The translations under genes and the position numbers were made by a program. The notes under the pieces were generated by a model, which made no database searches, was not told the origin of the DNA, and was given only the letters and a program-made list of their open reading frames with translations. 64,000 bases of DNA from Marinifilum sp965230805 (lineage in GTDB: Bacteria > Bacteroidota > Bacteroidia > Bacteroidales > Marinifilaceae): the NCBI RefSeq assembly GCF_965230805.1, contig NZ_OZ246019.1, positions 2,728,001-2,792,000 on the forward strand, given 5' to 3'. Positions 43,477-52,828 of this stretch are shown here, one piece after another (position 1 is the stretch's first letter; the number at the start of each line of letters is the position of its first letter).

Positions 43477-44040
43477 TTACTCAACAAGCTCACCCTGAGC
43501 TTCTCTTGCATTGGGAGGATTAGTTCCCTGTAAGCTCATTGTATAACTAGAAACTTGCAGCATTTGTTCAGGAGATAGTTGATTTTGCCATGCCAACATT
43601 CCCTTCAATGGTTTACCTACTTTAATAATTTGGTATACATCTTTTAAGGTACCACCGTTTATCCAGTATTTGTCGGTTAGGTTGGGTCCGATAGCATTTC
43701 CTTCTCCAACGGCACCATGACAAGCAATACAGTTTTTGTCGTAAATTTCTTTTCCTTTAGCAAGATTTGCGGCATCTGTCATCAATACCAATGCGTTTTC
43801 ATCAAACTTAGGTTTTGGTTTATTTGCTTCTGCCAATGCCATTTCCTTATTGTACTCATCGATTTGCAGATCATCTCCGAATACATGATAGCGGAAAATG
43901 TAAACAGCAGAAAATACAATTGTGATGTAGAATAAGTAACGCCACCATTTTGGCATAGGATTATTCAATTCTCTGATACCATCATAATCATGGTCGCTAA
44001 TCAGGTGTTTGTTTTCTTCAAGATATTTATCGTTATCCAT
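43477..44040 (-). CDS. ccoP: cbb3 oxidase cytochrome c subunit CcoP, single-haem form
   Basis: Electron-entry subunit of the cbb3 oxidase. The 187 residues have the FixP N-terminal segment (HDYDGIRELNNPMPKWWRYLFY, shown by DGIRELNNPMP and the helix at about 34-52) and one class I cytochrome c domain with haem motif CIACH at 104-108 and a methionine ligand candidate in KGMLAW. Proteobacterial CcoP has two haems and about 300 residues; the one-haem version is usual in Bacteroidota. Confidence 0.9.
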   Translation of the reverse strand: MDNDKYLEENKHLISDHDYDGIRELNNPMPKWWRYLFYITIVFSAVYIFRYHVFGDDLQIDEYNKEMALAEANKPKPKFDENALVLMTDAANLAKGKEIYDKNCIACHGAVGEGNAIGPNLTDKYWINGGTLKDVYQIIKVGKPLKGMLAWQNQLSPEQMLQVSSYTMSLQGTNPPNAREAQGELVE

Positions 44041-44056
44041 TGCTATAGATTTAGGG

Positions 44057-44257
44057 TCAATTATTATTTATTTCAGAAGAATCGGCATCATCTTCATCAA
44101 GAGCATAGCTTTCCATTTGTGTAAAAAAGGCCTTGTTACTTTTCTTAAAAGTCCACCAAACCATTCCTGCAAAAAACAGAAAAAAAATCAGTAGCGAGAT
44201 ACTGGGAAAGAAGCCCACATCTGCTATACCTTGTAAGTAATGACTAACTAATTTCAT
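44057..44257 (-). CDS. ccoQ: cbb3 oxidase small subunit CcoQ
   Basis: 66 residues: a single helix (SISLLIFFLFFAGMVWWTF, about 20-38) followed by KKSNKAFF and an acidic tail. Length, topology and place between ccoNO and ccoP identify CcoQ, the small stabilising subunit. Confidence 0.8.
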   Translation of the reverse strand: MKLVSHYLQGIADVGFFPSISLLIFFLFFAGMVWWTFKKSNKAFFTQMESYALDEDDADSSEINNN

Positions 44258-44284
44258 ATTATTTAGATTTGAGATGCCAGATAT

Positions 44285-44324
44285 GAGATATTAGAAAGGT
44301 GGAAAGTCTAAATTCTAATATCTC
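44285..44324. repeat. Inverted repeat in the ccoNO-ccoQ spacer
   Basis: GAGATATTAGAA and TTCTAATATCTC form a perfect 12-bp stem over a 16-base loop. Flanking AGATTTGAGAT-type sequence extends it weakly. There is no T-run; probably an intercistronic RNA hairpin. Confidence 0.6.
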
Positions 44325-44341
44325 AAATCTCACATCTAATA

Positions 44342-46486
44342 TTATTCTTTTACTGAGATGTCTCTACCCAAGCGCTGCAGGTAGGCAATCAAAGCAATAA
44401 TTTCTTTGTCGCTGCTTACATCAACACCATTTGCATTTAAATCAGCAGCAATTTCTTGGGCTTGTTTTTTCAAGTCATCGTTTGCTACCTGATCGTAATT
44501 AGGAGGATAAGGAGCTTCATCGTAAGGAACTCCAAGTGTGGTCATCGCTCTAATCTTAGCCGGAGTGGATGAAATATCCAGTTCATCTTTAATCAACCAA
44601 GGATACTTAGGCATGATGGACTGAGCATTCATCTTCTGTGGGTCCAACATGTGGTTGTAATGCCAAACATTGGTTTTGTACATTTTTCCTCCAGGTACAC
44701 CTGTGCGAGCCAAATCCGGACCGGTACGTTTCGATCCCCAAAGGTGTGGGTGATCGTATACAAACTCACCGGCTTTAGAGTACTCGCCATAACGCTCTGT
44801 TTCAGATCTAAATGGACGAACCATTTGTGAGTGACAAGTATTACACCCTTCACGGATATAAATGTCGCGCCCTTGTAATTCGAGTGGCGTATATGGTTTT
44901 ACACTTTCAATGGTTGGCACATTCGATTTAATCAGGTAAGTAGGAATAATCTCGAAAGCACCACCAATTAAAATTGCTACCGTAGAAAGTATCATAAACT
45001 GAATCGGTTTTCTTTCCAACCAACGGTGCCATCCTTCACCTTTTTCGCGTTTCTTAGGAGAATGCAAGGCTGGAGCCGAAGCTTCTTCGTTGTCGGCACA
45101 TTTGCCCGAAGCAGCAGTTTTAAACAGGTTGTAAACCATTAAGAATAAACTGGCAAAGTACAATAATCCACCTAGTATACGAACGTGGTACATTGGAAGT
45201 ATCTGTGTAACTGTTTCAAGGAAATTAGGATAAGCCAATAGTCCGTCAGGAGTAAATTCTTTCCACATTAAAGTTTGAACTACTGCTCCCCAATACAATG
45301 GCAATGCATAAAAAATCATACCTAAAGTACCCATCCAGAAATGAGCATTTGCCAATTTCTCTGAATAAAGTTTGGTCTTCCACATTTTAGGGAACAGGTA
45401 GTAAAGCATACCAAATGTTAGGAATCCATTCCAGCCCATTGCACCTATATGTACGTGAGCAATTGTCCAGTCGGTGTAATGTGTTAGCGAGTTTACCCAC
45501 TTTAACGACATCATTGGCCCTTCGAAAGTTGACATACCGTAAGCTGTAACGGCAACCACCATAAATTTCAAAGTTGCACTGTCACGAACTTTATCCCAGG
45601 CACCACGAAGGGTAAGCAAACCGTTGAACATACCTCCCCACGAAGGGGCAATCAACATCACCGAGAATACCACACCTAATGATTGAGCCCAATCAGGAAG
45701 AGCAGTATACAACAAGTGGTGAGGGCCAGCCCAGATATAAAGGAATACCAATGCCCAGAAGTGAATAATTGATAAGCGGTATGAGTATACCGGACGATTA
45801 GCTGCCTTTGGCAAGAAATAATACATCAATCCCAAATAAGGAGTGGTTAGGAAGAATGCCACTGCATTGTGTCCGTACCACCATTGTACCAGAGCGTCCT
45901 GAACACCGGCATAAACCGGGTAGGATTGAATCCAGCTATATGGAAGCTCAATGGAGTTACCAAGGTGAAGCACAGCAACTGTAACAAAGGTGGCGATGTA
46001 GAACCAAATGGAAACATATAGGTGATCAGCTCTACGTCTCAGAATTGTACCAAACATGTTCCATCCAAATACTACCCAAATAATAGTAATTGCGATATCG
46101 ATAGGCCATTCCAACTCGGCATATTCTTTACTTGTAGTGATACCAAGAACAAATGTTACTGCTGCAGAAACGATAATTGCCTGCCATCCCCAAAAGTGAA
46201 TCCAGCTCAGTTTATCGCTAAACATTCTGGCTTTTAGTAATCGCTGCAACGAATAATACACTGCTGCAAAAATACCGTTCCCAACAAATGCGAATATTAC
46301 CGCATTGGTATGGATCGGACGAATTCGCCCGAATGTGGTGTATTCCAAATTAAAATTAAAAAAAGGAAAAGCAAGCTGTAATGCTGCCAGTAATCCTACC
46401 AACATTCCCACTACACCCCAAAGTATGGTAGCGTAGGCAAAATATTTAACGATTTTGTTATCGTACGAAAAGTGTTGTGTTTCCAT
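44342..46486 (-). CDS. ccoNO: cbb3 cytochrome c oxidase, fused CcoN-CcoO
   Basis: Catalytic subunit I and cytochrome c subunit II in one chain. The ATG at 46486 (METQHFSYDNK) gives 714 residues and leaves 4 bases after ccoS; the upstream ATG at 46561 would overlap ccoS. The CcoN part has about twelve helices with the haem and copper histidines (for example VQWWYGHNAVAFFLT and HVHIGAMGWNG). CcoO follows, with haem motif CNTCH in REGCNTCHSQMVRPF. Fusion of these subunits is common in Bacteroidota. It reduces O2 with high affinity and pumps protons. Confidence 0.95.
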   Translation of the reverse strand: METQHFSYDNKIVKYFAYATILWGVVGMLVGLLAALQLAFPFFNFNLEYTTFGRIRPIHTNAVIFAFVGNGIFAAVYYSLQRLLKARMFSDKLSWIHFWGWQAIIVSAAVTFVLGITTSKEYAELEWPIDIAITIIWVVFGWNMFGTILRRRADHLYVSIWFYIATFVTVAVLHLGNSIELPYSWIQSYPVYAGVQDALVQWWYGHNAVAFFLTTPYLGLMYYFLPKAANRPVYSYRLSIIHFWALVFLYIWAGPHHLLYTALPDWAQSLGVVFSVMLIAPSWGGMFNGLLTLRGAWDKVRDSATLKFMVVAVTAYGMSTFEGPMMSLKWVNSLTHYTDWTIAHVHIGAMGWNGFLTFGMLYYLFPKMWKTKLYSEKLANAHFWMGTLGMIFYALPLYWGAVVQTLMWKEFTPDGLLAYPNFLETVTQILPMYHVRILGGLLYFASLFLMVYNLFKTAASGKCADNEEASAPALHSPKKREKGEGWHRWLERKPIQFMILSTVAILIGGAFEIIPTYLIKSNVPTIESVKPYTPLELQGRDIYIREGCNTCHSQMVRPFRSETERYGEYSKAGEFVYDHPHLWGSKRTGPDLARTGVPGGKMYKTNVWHYNHMLDPQKMNAQSIMPKYPWLIKDELDISSTPAKIRAMTTLGVPYDEAPYPPNYDQVANDDLKKQAQEIAADLNANGVDVSSDKEIIALIAYLQRLGRDISVKE

Positions 46487-46490
46487 TAAA

Positions 46491-46691
46491 TTAAGATTTA
46501 TGGTTCTTCTTTGCTGTATTTTTTTGATCTGATAGTTCTTCTGAATTCTTCTCTTTATCATCGAATAAAATTCTTACCGAAGGAGAGTAGGAGTCATCGT
46601 ATTGTCCTTTTTTAACGGCCCATAGAAATCCAATTAGGAATCCTCCTGCAACTAACATACTCACACCGATTAAAACGAACAAAACACTCAT
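46491..46691 (-). CDS. ccoS: cbb3 oxidase maturation protein CcoS
   Basis: 66 residues with one N-terminal helix (about 3-26) and the conserved GFLWAVKKGQYDD motif of CcoS, needed for cofactor insertion into the oxidase. A Lys/Asp/Ser-rich tail follows. It lies between ccoI and ccoNO. Confidence 0.9.
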   Translation of the reverse strand: MSVLFVLIGVSMLVAGGFLIGFLWAVKKGQYDDSYSPSVRILFDDKEKNSEELSDQKNTAKKNHKS

Positions 46692-46735
46692 AGTTAAAAG
46701 CTTAAAGCCTCTAGCTGTTAGCTATTAGCTTGTTA

Positions 46736-49216
46736 TTAATTTAGTTGAACAGATTTTGCCGAGATATAGGTTTTCTGTTCTGTATTTTTCTTATTTCTAA
46801 TATTATATTCTGATTCTTTACTTTTTGCAATTAGATTGGTAGTTATGGTTGTAAATGCTACAATCGAAACCGAACTAATTGGCATTAACAATGCTGCAAC
46901 AATTGGGGATAAAATCCCTTGAATGGCAAAATAAAGGCCGACAAAATTATACAAAAACGATAGCAGGAAACTTAGCTTAACAATTCCAAGGCTCTTTTTT
47001 GTGATGGTTAAAAATCGCTTTAGTTCAGAGAACTTTGCAGATTCTAGAATTGCATCACATGCAGGAGAAAAATGATATACATCATCTGCAATCGAAATGC
47101 CAACATCACTTGATTTTAAAGCTCCGGCATCATTCAGTCCATCGCCTATCATTAATACTTTTTTACCATCTTTCTTCAATTGGTTAATGTATTCCAATTT
47201 ATCATTGGGCGATTGATCGTATCGAAGTTTTGATGAGGCAGGGAAAATTTTTTCAAGATTCTCTCTTTCTGCATCATTATCTCCGGTAAGAACATGCAAA
47301 TCATATTTTGATGACAAATTTTTGATCAAGTCTGATAAACCTGCTCTGTATTGATTGCTTAAAGTAAAGTGACCTTTTAACTTTCCATCTGCCGAGAAAT
47401 ATACTTCTGTTGTTAGAGATTTACTCTCAGCGATCCCTTCTGATATGAATTTTGCCGAGCCCAATTTGATCTCACGGCCATTCACGATACCAGATATTCC
47501 CATAGACGGAAGCTCGTGATAATTTTCTACATTTTCCGGACTAATATCCTTTAGATGATCGTAAATTGAGGCGCTTAGGATGTGTGTTGAATGTCTGGTT
47601 AATGACTTCACTGCCACATCATCTTCAGCTGTCAATTTTTCACCTTTGAAAGAAATTTTTATTTCATCAGCTTGGGTAATGGTTCCCGTTTTATCGAAGA
47701 CAATACTTGTAATAGAGTTTAATTTCTCAACAACATGAGAACTTTTCAAATAAATTCCCAATCGTCCCATTAGTCGCATGGTATTGCCCAATGCAAAAGG
47801 CGCAGAAAGTGCCAATGCACAAGGACAGGCTACAATAAGAACCGACGTAAATGCAAAAACTGCCTTACTGGTATCATTAAATAACCAGTAAATCCCACTT
47901 AACACAGCAATGGCAATAACGGTTAAGGTGAAATGCTTACTAATTCTGTCAATTAAAGAATTCAGCTTAGAGGATTCCGTATTTTCTTCATCAAACTGAT
48001 TCCAAAGTTGTGTTAGGCGACTTTGAACCACGTCTTTCTCTATGGTTAGTTCAATTGCACTTCCCATTTGCTTTCCACCTGCAAAAATCTGATCGCCGGC
48101 TTCCTTAAAAACGGGTTTCGATTCACCGGTTACAAAACTATAATCAATCTGCGCATCACCTTTTGTAAGAATACTATCTGCAGGAATCAATTCCTGATTT
48201 CTGATCAGAATGATATCCCCCTTTTTCAATTTCTCGATTGGAGTACTTACTTCCTGTCCTTTCACCATTTTACTAACAGCTACAGGGAAATACGAGCGGT
48301 AGTCCCTCTCGAATGATAAAGCCTGATAAGTTCTGTTCTGATACCATTTACCAATCAGTAGAAAAAAGATCAATCCTGTAAGGGAATCCATATATCCGGC
48401 ACCTGTACCAGAGAATATTTCGAAAGAACTTTGAATGAATAATGTTAGAATTCCTAAGGCAATCGGTACGTCGATATTTACAAAGCGATGCTTGATGGCT
48501 TTGTAAGCAGATACAAGATAATCGTTACCGCTATAAAGAAATACGGGAAGCACCAAAAAGAAATTCATCATTCCAAAAAAATCTTTAAAATGCGTTTCAA
48601 GGTATTCGCTTCCAGGTACATATTCAGGCAAACTCAAAAGCATGATGTTTCCAAAACAAAAACCAGCGATACCAATTTTGTAAAGCAGTTTTTTGTTGAC
48701 ATCCTTGTTTTGCTTTTGCTGAAGCATGTCCAAAGTAATTTCAGGAACATAGTGAATCGAAGAAAGCAATTCAGCCAATTGGCGAAGGCTTATTTGATCG
48801 GAATCGAAGGTTAAACTTACCTCTTTCTTCACAAAATTAACTACCGATCTTAATACTCCCTGGTTAAGAATATTCAGATTTTCGAGCAGCCAAATACAAG
48901 AGCTGCAATGAATAGCCGGAATGTATAAAGTGATTTTACGGATGTTTCCTTCCGAGAAATCGTACAATTGGTTGGCAATTTCTGCTTCATCCAGAAATGC
49001 AAACTTCTCTTTAAATTTAGCGCTCTCAATTTTAATTCCGGGATTGGATTCAAAATCGTAGTAGGAGCATAGCTCATTCTCATGCAAAAGCTGATATACA
49101 GTACAACAGCCATTACAACAAAAGGGTTTTCCATCCCACATTACAGGATGCTTACCACAGTCGTCGCCACAGTGCACACAAATTTGATTTTTTGTTTCTT
49201 GCTGCATATTTGCCAT
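46736..49216 (-). CDS. ccoI: Copper-transporting P-type ATPase CcoI (FixI)
   Basis: Exports copper for cbb3 assembly. The 826 residues start with a Cys-rich zinc/copper site (CVHCGDDCGKHP, CCNGCCTVYQ). An HMA domain follows with IHCSSCIW (about 98-105), then eight helices with the CPC copper motif in VACPCALALSAP. The phosphorylation site is DKTGT and the hinge GDGLNDAGAL. The N-terminal CNGC domain is typical of cbb3-linked ATPases. It is the first gene of the ccoI-S-NO-Q-P-G-H run. Confidence 0.94.
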   Translation of the reverse strand: MANMQQETKNQICVHCGDDCGKHPVMWDGKPFCCNGCCTVYQLLHENELCSYYDFESNPGIKIESAKFKEKFAFLDEAEIANQLYDFSEGNIRKITLYIPAIHCSSCIWLLENLNILNQGVLRSVVNFVKKEVSLTFDSDQISLRQLAELLSSIHYVPEITLDMLQQKQNKDVNKKLLYKIGIAGFCFGNIMLLSLPEYVPGSEYLETHFKDFFGMMNFFLVLPVFLYSGNDYLVSAYKAIKHRFVNIDVPIALGILTLFIQSSFEIFSGTGAGYMDSLTGLIFFLLIGKWYQNRTYQALSFERDYRSYFPVAVSKMVKGQEVSTPIEKLKKGDIILIRNQELIPADSILTKGDAQIDYSFVTGESKPVFKEAGDQIFAGGKQMGSAIELTIEKDVVQSRLTQLWNQFDEENTESSKLNSLIDRISKHFTLTVIAIAVLSGIYWLFNDTSKAVFAFTSVLIVACPCALALSAPFALGNTMRLMGRLGIYLKSSHVVEKLNSITSIVFDKTGTITQADEIKISFKGEKLTAEDDVAVKSLTRHSTHILSASIYDHLKDISPENVENYHELPSMGISGIVNGREIKLGSAKFISEGIAESKSLTTEVYFSADGKLKGHFTLSNQYRAGLSDLIKNLSSKYDLHVLTGDNDAERENLEKIFPASSKLRYDQSPNDKLEYINQLKKDGKKVLMIGDGLNDAGALKSSDVGISIADDVYHFSPACDAILESAKFSELKRFLTITKKSLGIVKLSFLLSFLYNFVGLYFAIQGILSPIVAALLMPISSVSIVAFTTITTNLIAKSKESEYNIRNKKNTEQKTYISAKSVQLN

Positions 49217-49244
49217 CTTGCAGAGGGTAATTTAAATTCTGACT

Positions 49245-49382
49245 ATGAGAACAGATTCAAATTTAATTTATATCGTTGTTGCAATAAGCGCTCTTCATTT
49301 TCTGATTGGAATTGGATATCTTCTTTACAAGTTGGGAAGACCTTCAAAATCCCAAAAGGAAGAAAATGAAGAAAACGATTAG
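49245..49382 (+). CDS. Small single-helix membrane protein
   Basis: 45 codons from ATG, divergent from ccoI: MRTDSNLIYIVVAISALHFL begins a hydrophobic helix (about 8-27), followed by YKLGRPSKSQ and an acidic tail (EENEEND). An AGAGGG lies about 18 bases before the ATG. The stop overlaps the cytochrome gene's stop by 3 bases (convergent). Helix-plus-charged-tail design and position next to oxidase genes suggest a small respiratory accessory protein, but no family is recognised. Confidence 0.45.
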   Translation: MRTDSNLIYIVVAISALHFLIGIGYLLYKLGRPSKSQKEENEEND

Positions 49383-50299
49383 TCTTTGCCTTTTGCCAAT
49401 TTTGGGAGTTTGATTAATTGGAATAATACCAGAAAGATAATACTCCAAATAGCAATAACACCGCCCACATAAGTTACAATAATCCAAATTGGAGCATTGG
49501 CACTGGTTCCCCACATTGCTCTTTCGTCCAGAGGATTAACCGGATCGGTTGGAACACCCAATGTAACTACTCTTGCTTCTTCCAATTTTCCGTAGAAAGC
49601 ATCATCAGTTACTTTAACAAGCATATTAACTTGTCCTTCTCTGTCGCCGGGAAGATCTTTCGGGAACTGAATTTGAACATCTCCTTTTTCGTTTGTATAA
49701 GGGTCTTCGCCCGATACATCTAAATATCCAAAGCTTCTCTTAACCAAGAAACTCATTTCGATTCCTTGCAGCCCTACACGTTGTCCTTTATTGGTAACAC
49801 CACTTAATTTGGCTAACATCTTTTTATCAGCGTCATCAACTTTAAGCTCTAATTTTACATCCGTAACTTCTGGATTTTTAATTTCAGCTACCTGTTGTTT
49901 TACCTGTTTGTTTCTATCAAATGATCTCAAGAAGTTGATTACCATCCATTTGTCTTCGTCACTTAAGGTTTTTTCAAATGCCGGCATGGCTCCTTTTCCC
50001 TTATTTACTTTGTAGAAGATCTCTCCATCGTTTTGAACCAAAAAGTTCTGTGCTCCTAAATCTGTTGGAGCAACGGGGGCTAAAGGCAGCATATTTGCCA
50101 TTGTAGGATCGCCATGACAAGACTTACATTGTATGTTATAGATTTTCTTACCAGAGCTAATGTTTTTAGACGTAGCTTCATAAGGATTCTGTTTCTTTTT
50201 TGCGGAAGCTGGAACGATCCAATCTTGTGCATTTGCCATTGAGCCTGAGAAAACAAAAATCAGGAGCAAAGCAGCTATATTTTTAATTGTATTCTTCAT
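49379..50299 (-). CDS. Membrane-anchored cytochrome c of a three-gene NrfD module
   Basis: 306 residues with a signal peptide (1-24), a class I cytochrome c domain with haem motif CKSCH (about 58-62) and methionine candidates in KGAMPAF. An Ig-like region (about 145-255) and a C-terminal helix (APIWIIVTYVGGVIAIWSII, about 269-295) complete it. It should face the periplasm and pass electrons from the NrfD/Fe-S pair to the cbb3 oxidase. That route is inferred from gene order. Confidence 0.78.
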   Translation of the reverse strand: MKNTIKNIAALLLIFVFSGSMANAQDWIVPASAKKKQNPYEATSKNISSGKKIYNIQCKSCHGDPTMANMLPLAPVAPTDLGAQNFLVQNDGEIFYKVNKGKGAMPAFEKTLSDEDKWMVINFLRSFDRNKQVKQQVAEIKNPEVTDVKLELKVDDADKKMLAKLSGVTNKGQRVGLQGIEMSFLVKRSFGYLDVSGEDPYTNEKGDVQIQFPKDLPGDREGQVNMLVKVTDDAFYGKLEEARVVTLGVPTDPVNPLDERAMWGTSANAPIWIIVTYVGGVIAIWSIIFLVLFQLIKLPKLAKGKD

Positions 50300-50311
50300 G
50301 ATTCTTATTGT

Positions 50312-51652
50312 TTAGGCATCAATTTTAACTTCAATTCCTTTGCTTTCTGCAGTTTCGACAATTGGAACTACAGGGAAGATTTTTGAAAGTACTGTAATGA
50401 TTAATAGTACCAATGCAAAACTTAAAACTGTAACCGAAATTTCGATTGCAGTAGGATAGTAATGCACAAAATTTTCAGGAACATTTTGTATTGGCAAATG
50501 AGGATGAAGCATTGTTGGAATAACAATTACATAGCGTTTAAACCATGCACCAGCCAATACAAATAGTGAAATAATCATGATGGGTAAAGGCTTTCTGAAT
50601 TTCTTGTTTACCAATAAAATAATCGGAATGATATTTCCTAACAATTGAGAAGCCCAGAACATGATCGCCCAGTTGCCATAGAATAATTCTTGCAAGTGGA
50701 TATCATCACCTGTTTTCATTTTATATCCGGGGACTAGAAATTCGTTCAGGTTAAAGTAAAGATACACTAAACAAACGGCTACCATCAGTTTACCCATTTT
50801 ATCAAACTGCAAATCGGTAATGTAATCTTGTAATTTGTAGTTTACTCTAAAGAAATACATGGCAATGATTAAGGCTGCCGAACCGGCAACAAATGCACCT
50901 GCTACGAAATATGGGCCAAATATGGTTGTATCCCAGCCATTTCGCAAAGTAGCTGCAAACAACCATGATGTAACAGTGTGAATTGCCAGACCAATAGGAA
51001 CGATAAGAACCATGAGGGTGCGAATCATCTTATGGAGATGTTTGTGTTGTTCAGCTGTGTTGATATATCCTAAAGACAGAATATTGTACAATTTCTTCAT
51101 AATAGGAGAAGCTTTTGTCAACTCACGCTTACAGATTGCCAAATCAGGAATCATTGGCAGTATTAATAACAATGCACTCACTGTTAGGTAGGTTGTAATT
51201 ACAGTAACATCCCAAAGAATTGGTGATTGAAAACGACCGTGAATAATTACATTCAGAACTCTGTCGGGACGCCCCATGTCTAATACAATTACTAAACCTG
51301 CAACAGCCACAAAAGCTACAGCAATGATTTCGGCAATTCTGGATATAGGAGTGATCCAATCGATTCTTAACAAGCCAAGAATTGATGAAATTAACATTCC
51401 CACCAAACTAACGGCCACAAAGAATACAAAGTTGGCGATATACAATCCCCACGAAACGTAATCACGCATTCCGGTAACACCTAAACCATCCTTTAATTGT
51501 ACGTAATAGGCCCAACCGCAAACACAAATTACTGTGATTAGAAATACAATCCAAAGTTCCAAACCTTTGTGGTTTTGCATTGGATGTAGAATGTCTTTTT
51601 TTATTTTTTCAAACGAAAGAGATGTTTCTTTCTGTTTTGGTAAGTCATTCAT
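50312..51652 (-). CDS. NrfD/PsrC-family membrane subunit
   Basis: 446-residue quinol-binding membrane protein with about ten helices. It shows the NrfD features GLGVTGMRDYVSWGLYIANF, DMGRPDRVLN, SPILWDV and HTVTSWLFAATLRNGWDTTIFGPYFVAGA, as in ActC and PsrC. These proteins oxidise or reduce menaquinol without haem. It is flanked by an Fe-S protein gene and a cytochrome gene, giving a compact quinol-to-cytochrome c path. Confidence 0.85.
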   Translation of the reverse strand: MNDLPKQKETSLSFEKIKKDILHPMQNHKGLELWIVFLITVICVCGWAYYVQLKDGLGVTGMRDYVSWGLYIANFVFFVAVSLVGMLISSILGLLRIDWITPISRIAEIIAVAFVAVAGLVIVLDMGRPDRVLNVIIHGRFQSPILWDVTVITTYLTVSALLLILPMIPDLAICKRELTKASPIMKKLYNILSLGYINTAEQHKHLHKMIRTLMVLIVPIGLAIHTVTSWLFAATLRNGWDTTIFGPYFVAGAFVAGSAALIIAMYFFRVNYKLQDYITDLQFDKMGKLMVAVCLVYLYFNLNEFLVPGYKMKTGDDIHLQELFYGNWAIMFWASQLLGNIIPIILLVNKKFRKPLPIMIISLFVLAGAWFKRYVIVIPTMLHPHLPIQNVPENFVHYYPTAIEISVTVLSFALVLLIITVLSKIFPVVPIVETAESKGIEVKIDA

Positions 51653-51702
51653 AAGATTAAGTCATTTAGGGCAAATTATTATCTATTGTTTTTTGATATT
51701 TA

Positions 51703-52638
51703 TTAATGAAGATTTTCCTCGTTTAACAAATCTCCATTAAATTCGAAAGCTCTGTTTTTAGGAGGCAGATAGTATACTCTGGGCTTGGTTCCCAATTCTT
51801 CCAATAAGGTATAACCAGCATTATCTCTAATCAATTCAGAGAAACGAACCGTTTCACCTGTGGTACCATTTGTAACTGCATCCTCGTTTTGGTCACCAAA
51901 GTAGTATACTCCATTTGGACATGCAGAAACGCAAGAAGGAAGCTTATCTACCCTTAATCTGTCAGCACTAAACAAGCATTTACTAATGGTTCCTTTTTTC
52001 TGAGGAACGTTCGCTTCTATATTATAGGTAAGATCTTTGTATTTTTCGGCATCCTTAGGTTCTGTCCATTGGAAAATACGTGCAGAATAAGGACATGCTG
52101 CAATGCAGAATCTACAACCAATACATCTTTCATTATCGATTAGAACGATTCCATCCTGGCGTTTAAAAGTAGCATCAACAGGACAAACTTTTGTGCAAGG
52201 AGGATTATCGCAATGCTGGCAAGGCTTTGGCATAAAATAAGGTGCCGTGTGCTCTGCATCTTGCATTTGAAGGACATTAATATGGTGCTGATCAGGTCGT
52301 AGCTGGTGGTGGTTCTGACAAGCCGACATACATTTTCTTGCATTACGACATTTACCTAAATCGATAACCATTACAAATGATTTGCCAGGAATTCCTTCGC
52401 GTCCCCTTTTTTGAAGTTCATCAAGAGGTTCAGTAACTGTTGGGCGCAATTGGTTTTTGTCCACTTGTACAAGTTGTCCATCTTGTGTTAGTAAATTCAC
52501 CATTTCTGCTGGCTTTTTCGCTGCTGCTTTAGCTGCCCCAATCAAAGAAAAGCTACTAACAACACCTGCAGCACCAACTGAAATACCAAAACTCTTCAGG
52601 AATTTTCTTCTGCTGTGGTTTGATGTTTCTTCTTTCAT
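51703..52638 (-). CDS. Tat-exported 4Fe-4S ferredoxin subunit (DmsB/HybA-like)
   Basis: 311 residues with a Tat signal (SRRKFLKSFG, 9-18) so the protein is folded before export. Four iron-sulfur sites are visible: CRNARKCMSAC (97-107), CQHCDNPPCTKVCP (140-153), CIGCRFCIAACP (172-183), and a spaced set ending CVSACP. In the first site the second cysteine is Ala100, so it may hold [3Fe-4S]. First gene of the Fe-S/NrfD/cytochrome module, with a possible promoter about 180 bases upstream. Confidence 0.85.
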   Translation of the reverse strand: MKEETSNHSRRKFLKSFGISVGAAGVVSSFSLIGAAKAAAKKPAEMVNLLTQDGQLVQVDKNQLRPTVTEPLDELQKRGREGIPGKSFVMVIDLGKCRNARKCMSACQNHHQLRPDQHHINVLQMQDAEHTAPYFMPKPCQHCDNPPCTKVCPVDATFKRQDGIVLIDNERCIGCRFCIAACPYSARIFQWTEPKDAEKYKDLTYNIEANVPQKKGTISKCLFSADRLRVDKLPSCVSACPNGVYYFGDQNEDAVTNGTTGETVRFSELIRDNAGYTLLEELGTKPRVYYLPPKNRAFEFNGDLLNEENLH

Positions 52639-52820
52639 TATGCTTAAAGGTTAGTTTTCAAAAAATATAACTGATCAGACCATAAATAGATCGATATGAA
52701 TTTGTAATAAGGATGCACTTTAAAACGATTCTAAATAAGACTAAATTGTTTCCGAATTCAGTAGCATTAAAGGCTTTTTGTTTAAAGTTTTTATGTTCTA
52801 CCATCGATTGCGTGGTTGTT

Positions 52821-52828
52821 CAAATATA
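52821..52828 (-). promoter_or_regulatory. -7 promoter motif of the Fe-S/NrfD/cytochrome module
   Basis: TATATTTG on the minus strand, an exact TAnnTTTG match about 180 bases before the start. No -33 element is clear. The remainder of the gap 52639-53357 shows no gene or other structure. Confidence 0.35.
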
